Shown piece after piece: positions 13,910-15,446 of a stretch of 15,446 bases of DNA. A program made the translations under genes and the position numbers. The notes below the pieces were generated by a model that had not been told where the DNA came from, did not search any database, and saw nothing but the letters and a program-made list of their open reading frames with translations. Every line of letters starts with the position of its first letter. Within the stretch, counting starts at the first letter, position 1. This stretch comes from CAG-552 sp964516925 (lineage in GTDB: Bacteria; Bacillota; Clostridia; Christensenellales; Pumilibacteraceae): positions 1 to 15,446 of the forward strand of contig CAZEXL010000024.1 of assembly GCA_964516925.1 (NCBI GenBank), in the 5' to 3' direction.

Positions 13910-14677
13910 GTGAAGTTCTTCGTTGTCAAAAAGTCTTTTCTTATAAAATGTCTGTTGGTAAATTTGTTGATTGCCGCACTTACCGTCGTTTGTTTCTTTA
14001 CGGGCAGCGCCGTCGTATGGCAAAACAAAACTACGCGAAAAATACCCATTTACTGCGTAGGAACGGAAGAAAAAACGATTGCTCTTTCGTTCGATGCGGC
14101 GTGGGGAGCGGATAAGACGCTAGGCATTTTGGACGTGCTTACCGAGTACGACGTAAAGGCGAACTTTTTCGTCGTGGGGTTTTGGGCAGAGCGATACGGC
14201 GACGTATTAAAAGCGCTTTCTAGCAGCGGAAGAATCGAAATAGGTACGCACAGCAACACTCATCCGTATATGACCAAATTAAGCAAGGACAGTATGCGGT
14301 TGGAACTACAAACGTCAAGCGAACTAATCGAACAGACGACGGGCGTAAAGACGGAATTGTTCAGGGCGCCGTACGGCGACTACAACGATTCGCTTCTAAC
14401 CGTCGCCGAAGAGCTGGGACTTTACACAATTCAATGGGACGTCGACAGTCTCGATTGGAAGGGGCTCGGCGCAAACGATATCGCCGTTCGCGTTTTGCAA
14501 AAGGCAAAAAGCGGGAGCATAGTGCTTATGCACAACGACGGAGAACATACGTTGGAAGCGTTGCCGCTTATTATAGAGGGACTAAAGAACAAAGGTTATA
14601 CCTTTAAGACGATAGGCGAAATGATATACAAAGATAATTTTACCGTTGCTCACGACGGTACGCAGATAAGGAGCTAA
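13910..14677 (+). CDS. pdaB: PdaB-type polysaccharide deacetylase
   Basis: A 255-residue membrane-anchored NodB-fold deacetylase that removes acetyl groups from N-acetylated cell-wall sugars. A single N-terminal membrane segment (about 11-33) is followed by the PdaB-like lead IPIYCVGTEEKTIALSF and the NodB motifs: SFDAAWG (60-66, Asp62), HSNTHP (114-119, metal His114 and His118), RAPYGDYN (152-159), WDVDSLDWKG (176-185) and IVLMHND (204-210). The FDAAWG form, with Ala where many family members have a second Asp, is typical of the sporulation protein PdaB of Bacillus subtilis, required late in sporulation. The GTG start at 13910 is preceded by AGGAG (13896-13900). That the organism sporulates is inference. 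The ribosome site of the next gene lies in its last codons. Confidence 0.9.
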   Translation: MKFFVVKKSFLIKCLLVNLLIAALTVVCFFTGSAVVWQNKTTRKIPIYCVGTEEKTIALSFDAAWGADKTLGILDVLTEYDVKANFFVVGFWAERYGDVLKALSSSGRIEIGTHSNTHPYMTKLSKDSMRLELQTSSELIEQTTGVKTELFRAPYGDYNDSLLTVAEELGLYTIQWDVDSLDWKGLGANDIAVRVLQKAKSGSIVLMHNDGEHTLEALPLIIEGLKNKGYTFKTIGEMIYKDNFTVAHDGTQIRS

Positions 14678-14684
14678 AGTACTT

Positions 14685-15314
14685 ATGAATACGGAAATTA
14701 AAACAACGAACAAAGTCTTTCTTTCGGGCAAAGTTTTTACCGAGCCTACCTTCAGCCACGAACTTTTCGGCGAGGGCTTTTACGAATTTATTTTGGAAGT
14801 CCCCAGATTAAGCGAGCAAAAAGATTACGTGCCGATAACTATATCCGAGCGATTAATGGGAAGCGCAAAGCCGACTAAAGGTCAGCAGATTGCTTTTTAC
14901 GGACAATTTAGAAGTTTTAACAAGATTGTTTGCGACAAAAGCAAGTTGCTACTTACCGTGTTCGTGCGCGATTTTACCGAAGTCGAAAAATGCGATAACC
15001 CCAACGTGGCGGAACTAACGGGATACGTTTGCAAGCCGCCCGTATATCGCACCACGCCGTTTAATCGAGAGATTTGCGACGTACTGCTTGCCGTAAATCG
15101 TGCGTACGATAAGTCCGATTACATACCGTGCATAGCATGGGGGCGAAACGCTCGGTTCGTGCGTGACGTCGAAGTAGGACAAAAAATTTCCATAAGCGGC
15201 AGAATACAATCACGCGAGTACAACAAGCGTCTTGAAAACGGCGAACAGGAAATTCGTACCGCTTACGAACTTTCTATAAATAAGATTTTTATAGAAAGCA
15301 ACGCCACCGAATAA
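14685..15314 (+). CDS. Single-stranded DNA-binding protein with two OB folds
   Basis: A 209-residue protein with two SSB-like OB folds. The second (about 106-203) is canonical: NVAELTGYV, DVLLAVNRAYDKSDYIPCIAWG (131-153), ARFVRDVEVGQKISISGRIQSREYNKR, then YELSINKI. The first (about 8-97) keeps the start NKVFLSGKVFTEP and the GQQIAFYGQF strand but is more divergent. There is no acidic C-terminal tail of the kind that recruits partner proteins in housekeeping SSB, so it is more likely a paralogue than the main replication SSB. It probably binds ssDNA in repair or recombination. AAGGAG (14668-14673) is 11 bases before ATG 14685, inside the end of pdaB. Confidence 0.88.
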   Translation: MNTEIKTTNKVFLSGKVFTEPTFSHELFGEGFYEFILEVPRLSEQKDYVPITISERLMGSAKPTKGQQIAFYGQFRSFNKIVCDKSKLLLTVFVRDFTEVEKCDNPNVAELTGYVCKPPVYRTTPFNREICDVLLAVNRAYDKSDYIPCIAWGRNARFVRDVEVGQKISISGRIQSREYNKRLENGEQEIRTAYELSINKIFIESNATE

Positions 15315-15344
15315 CAAAGCGGAGGCGAAGAGGAAGGAGCAAAG

Positions 15345-15372
15345 AAGGCGTTCGGGCAACCGAGCGTCTTTT
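15345..15372 (+). terminator. Intrinsic terminator after the SSB-like gene
   Basis: An 11-bp stem (AAGGCGTTCGG at 15345-15355 with CCGAGCGTCTT at 15360-15370, two G-T pairs) is capped by a GCAA tetraloop and followed by a short T-run. Beyond it, 15373-15446 is AT-rich with no gene I can support. Confidence 0.8.
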
Positions 15373-15446
15373 AATAAAGAAGTAACGAAAATAATAAGGA
15401 ATGCGCAAAATTTTTTTTGAAACGGCGTAAAAAAATTTAAAAAAGG

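Noticed and set aside
15401..15430. A nine-codon frame (MRKIFFETA) after AAGGA at the right edge, with an AT-only inverted repeat after it
   Set aside because: The ribosome site touches the ATG with no spacing, the frame is tiny, and the window ends before any following gene can be judged.

Overview
The window looks like a chromosomal segment of a Gram-positive, low-to-mid GC anaerobe of the Bacillota (Clostridia, possibly a Christensenellales-like lineage). The reasons are an FMN riboswitch driving an ECF riboflavin transporter gene (ribU), a sporulation-type polysaccharide deacetylase (PdaB-like), a lipoprotein and a transmembrane-anchored surface protein of Gram-positive design, and tsaE/tsaB/rimI clustering. 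This placement is inference from gene content; no 16S rRNA gene is present. Most genes share a strong preference for CpG-containing codons. The first ~560 bases are visibly more AT-rich and CpG-poor.

Layout. Bases 1-562 hold the 3' part of a RhuM-family gene, cut by the window edge and broken by a one-base frameshift. It ends at a bidirectional terminator that abuts a tRNA-Leu(CAG) gene on the minus strand, and a 50-bp partial copy of that tRNA's 5' half lies just upstream. A minus-strand amidohydrolase gene (788-1570) follows, divergent from purA (1748-3019). Next come an FMN riboswitch plus ribU (3129-3900), and then a tight + strand block: tsaE, yhbY, tsaB, rimI, an alpha/beta hydrolase, a membrane-fused MurF-like ligase and an SDR oxidoreductase (3933-8677). 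A shared terminator separates this block from a large minus-strand surface protein (8758-12063) with a signal peptide, four repeated beta-type modules and a C-terminal membrane anchor. Divergent from it is a three-gene unit: two half-size TSUP permease genes and a lipoprotein (12244-13749). Last come a pdaB-like deacetylase and a tandem-OB SSB-like protein (13910-15314) with a terminator.

How the genes work together. tsaE and tsaB belong to t6A tRNA modification, rimI to N-terminal acetylation and yhbY to ribosome assembly. The hydrolase and the membrane MurF-like ligase overlap and probably act together on an envelope amide-ligation step. The TSUP halves and the lipoprotein overlap and probably form a transport unit. 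The most interesting items are the MurF-like protein whose substrate-binding N-domain is replaced by five membrane segments, the four-module surface protein, the split TSUP pair with its lipoprotein, two apparently leaderless transcripts, and the tRNA-Leu half duplication beside a foreign-looking RhuM remnant.
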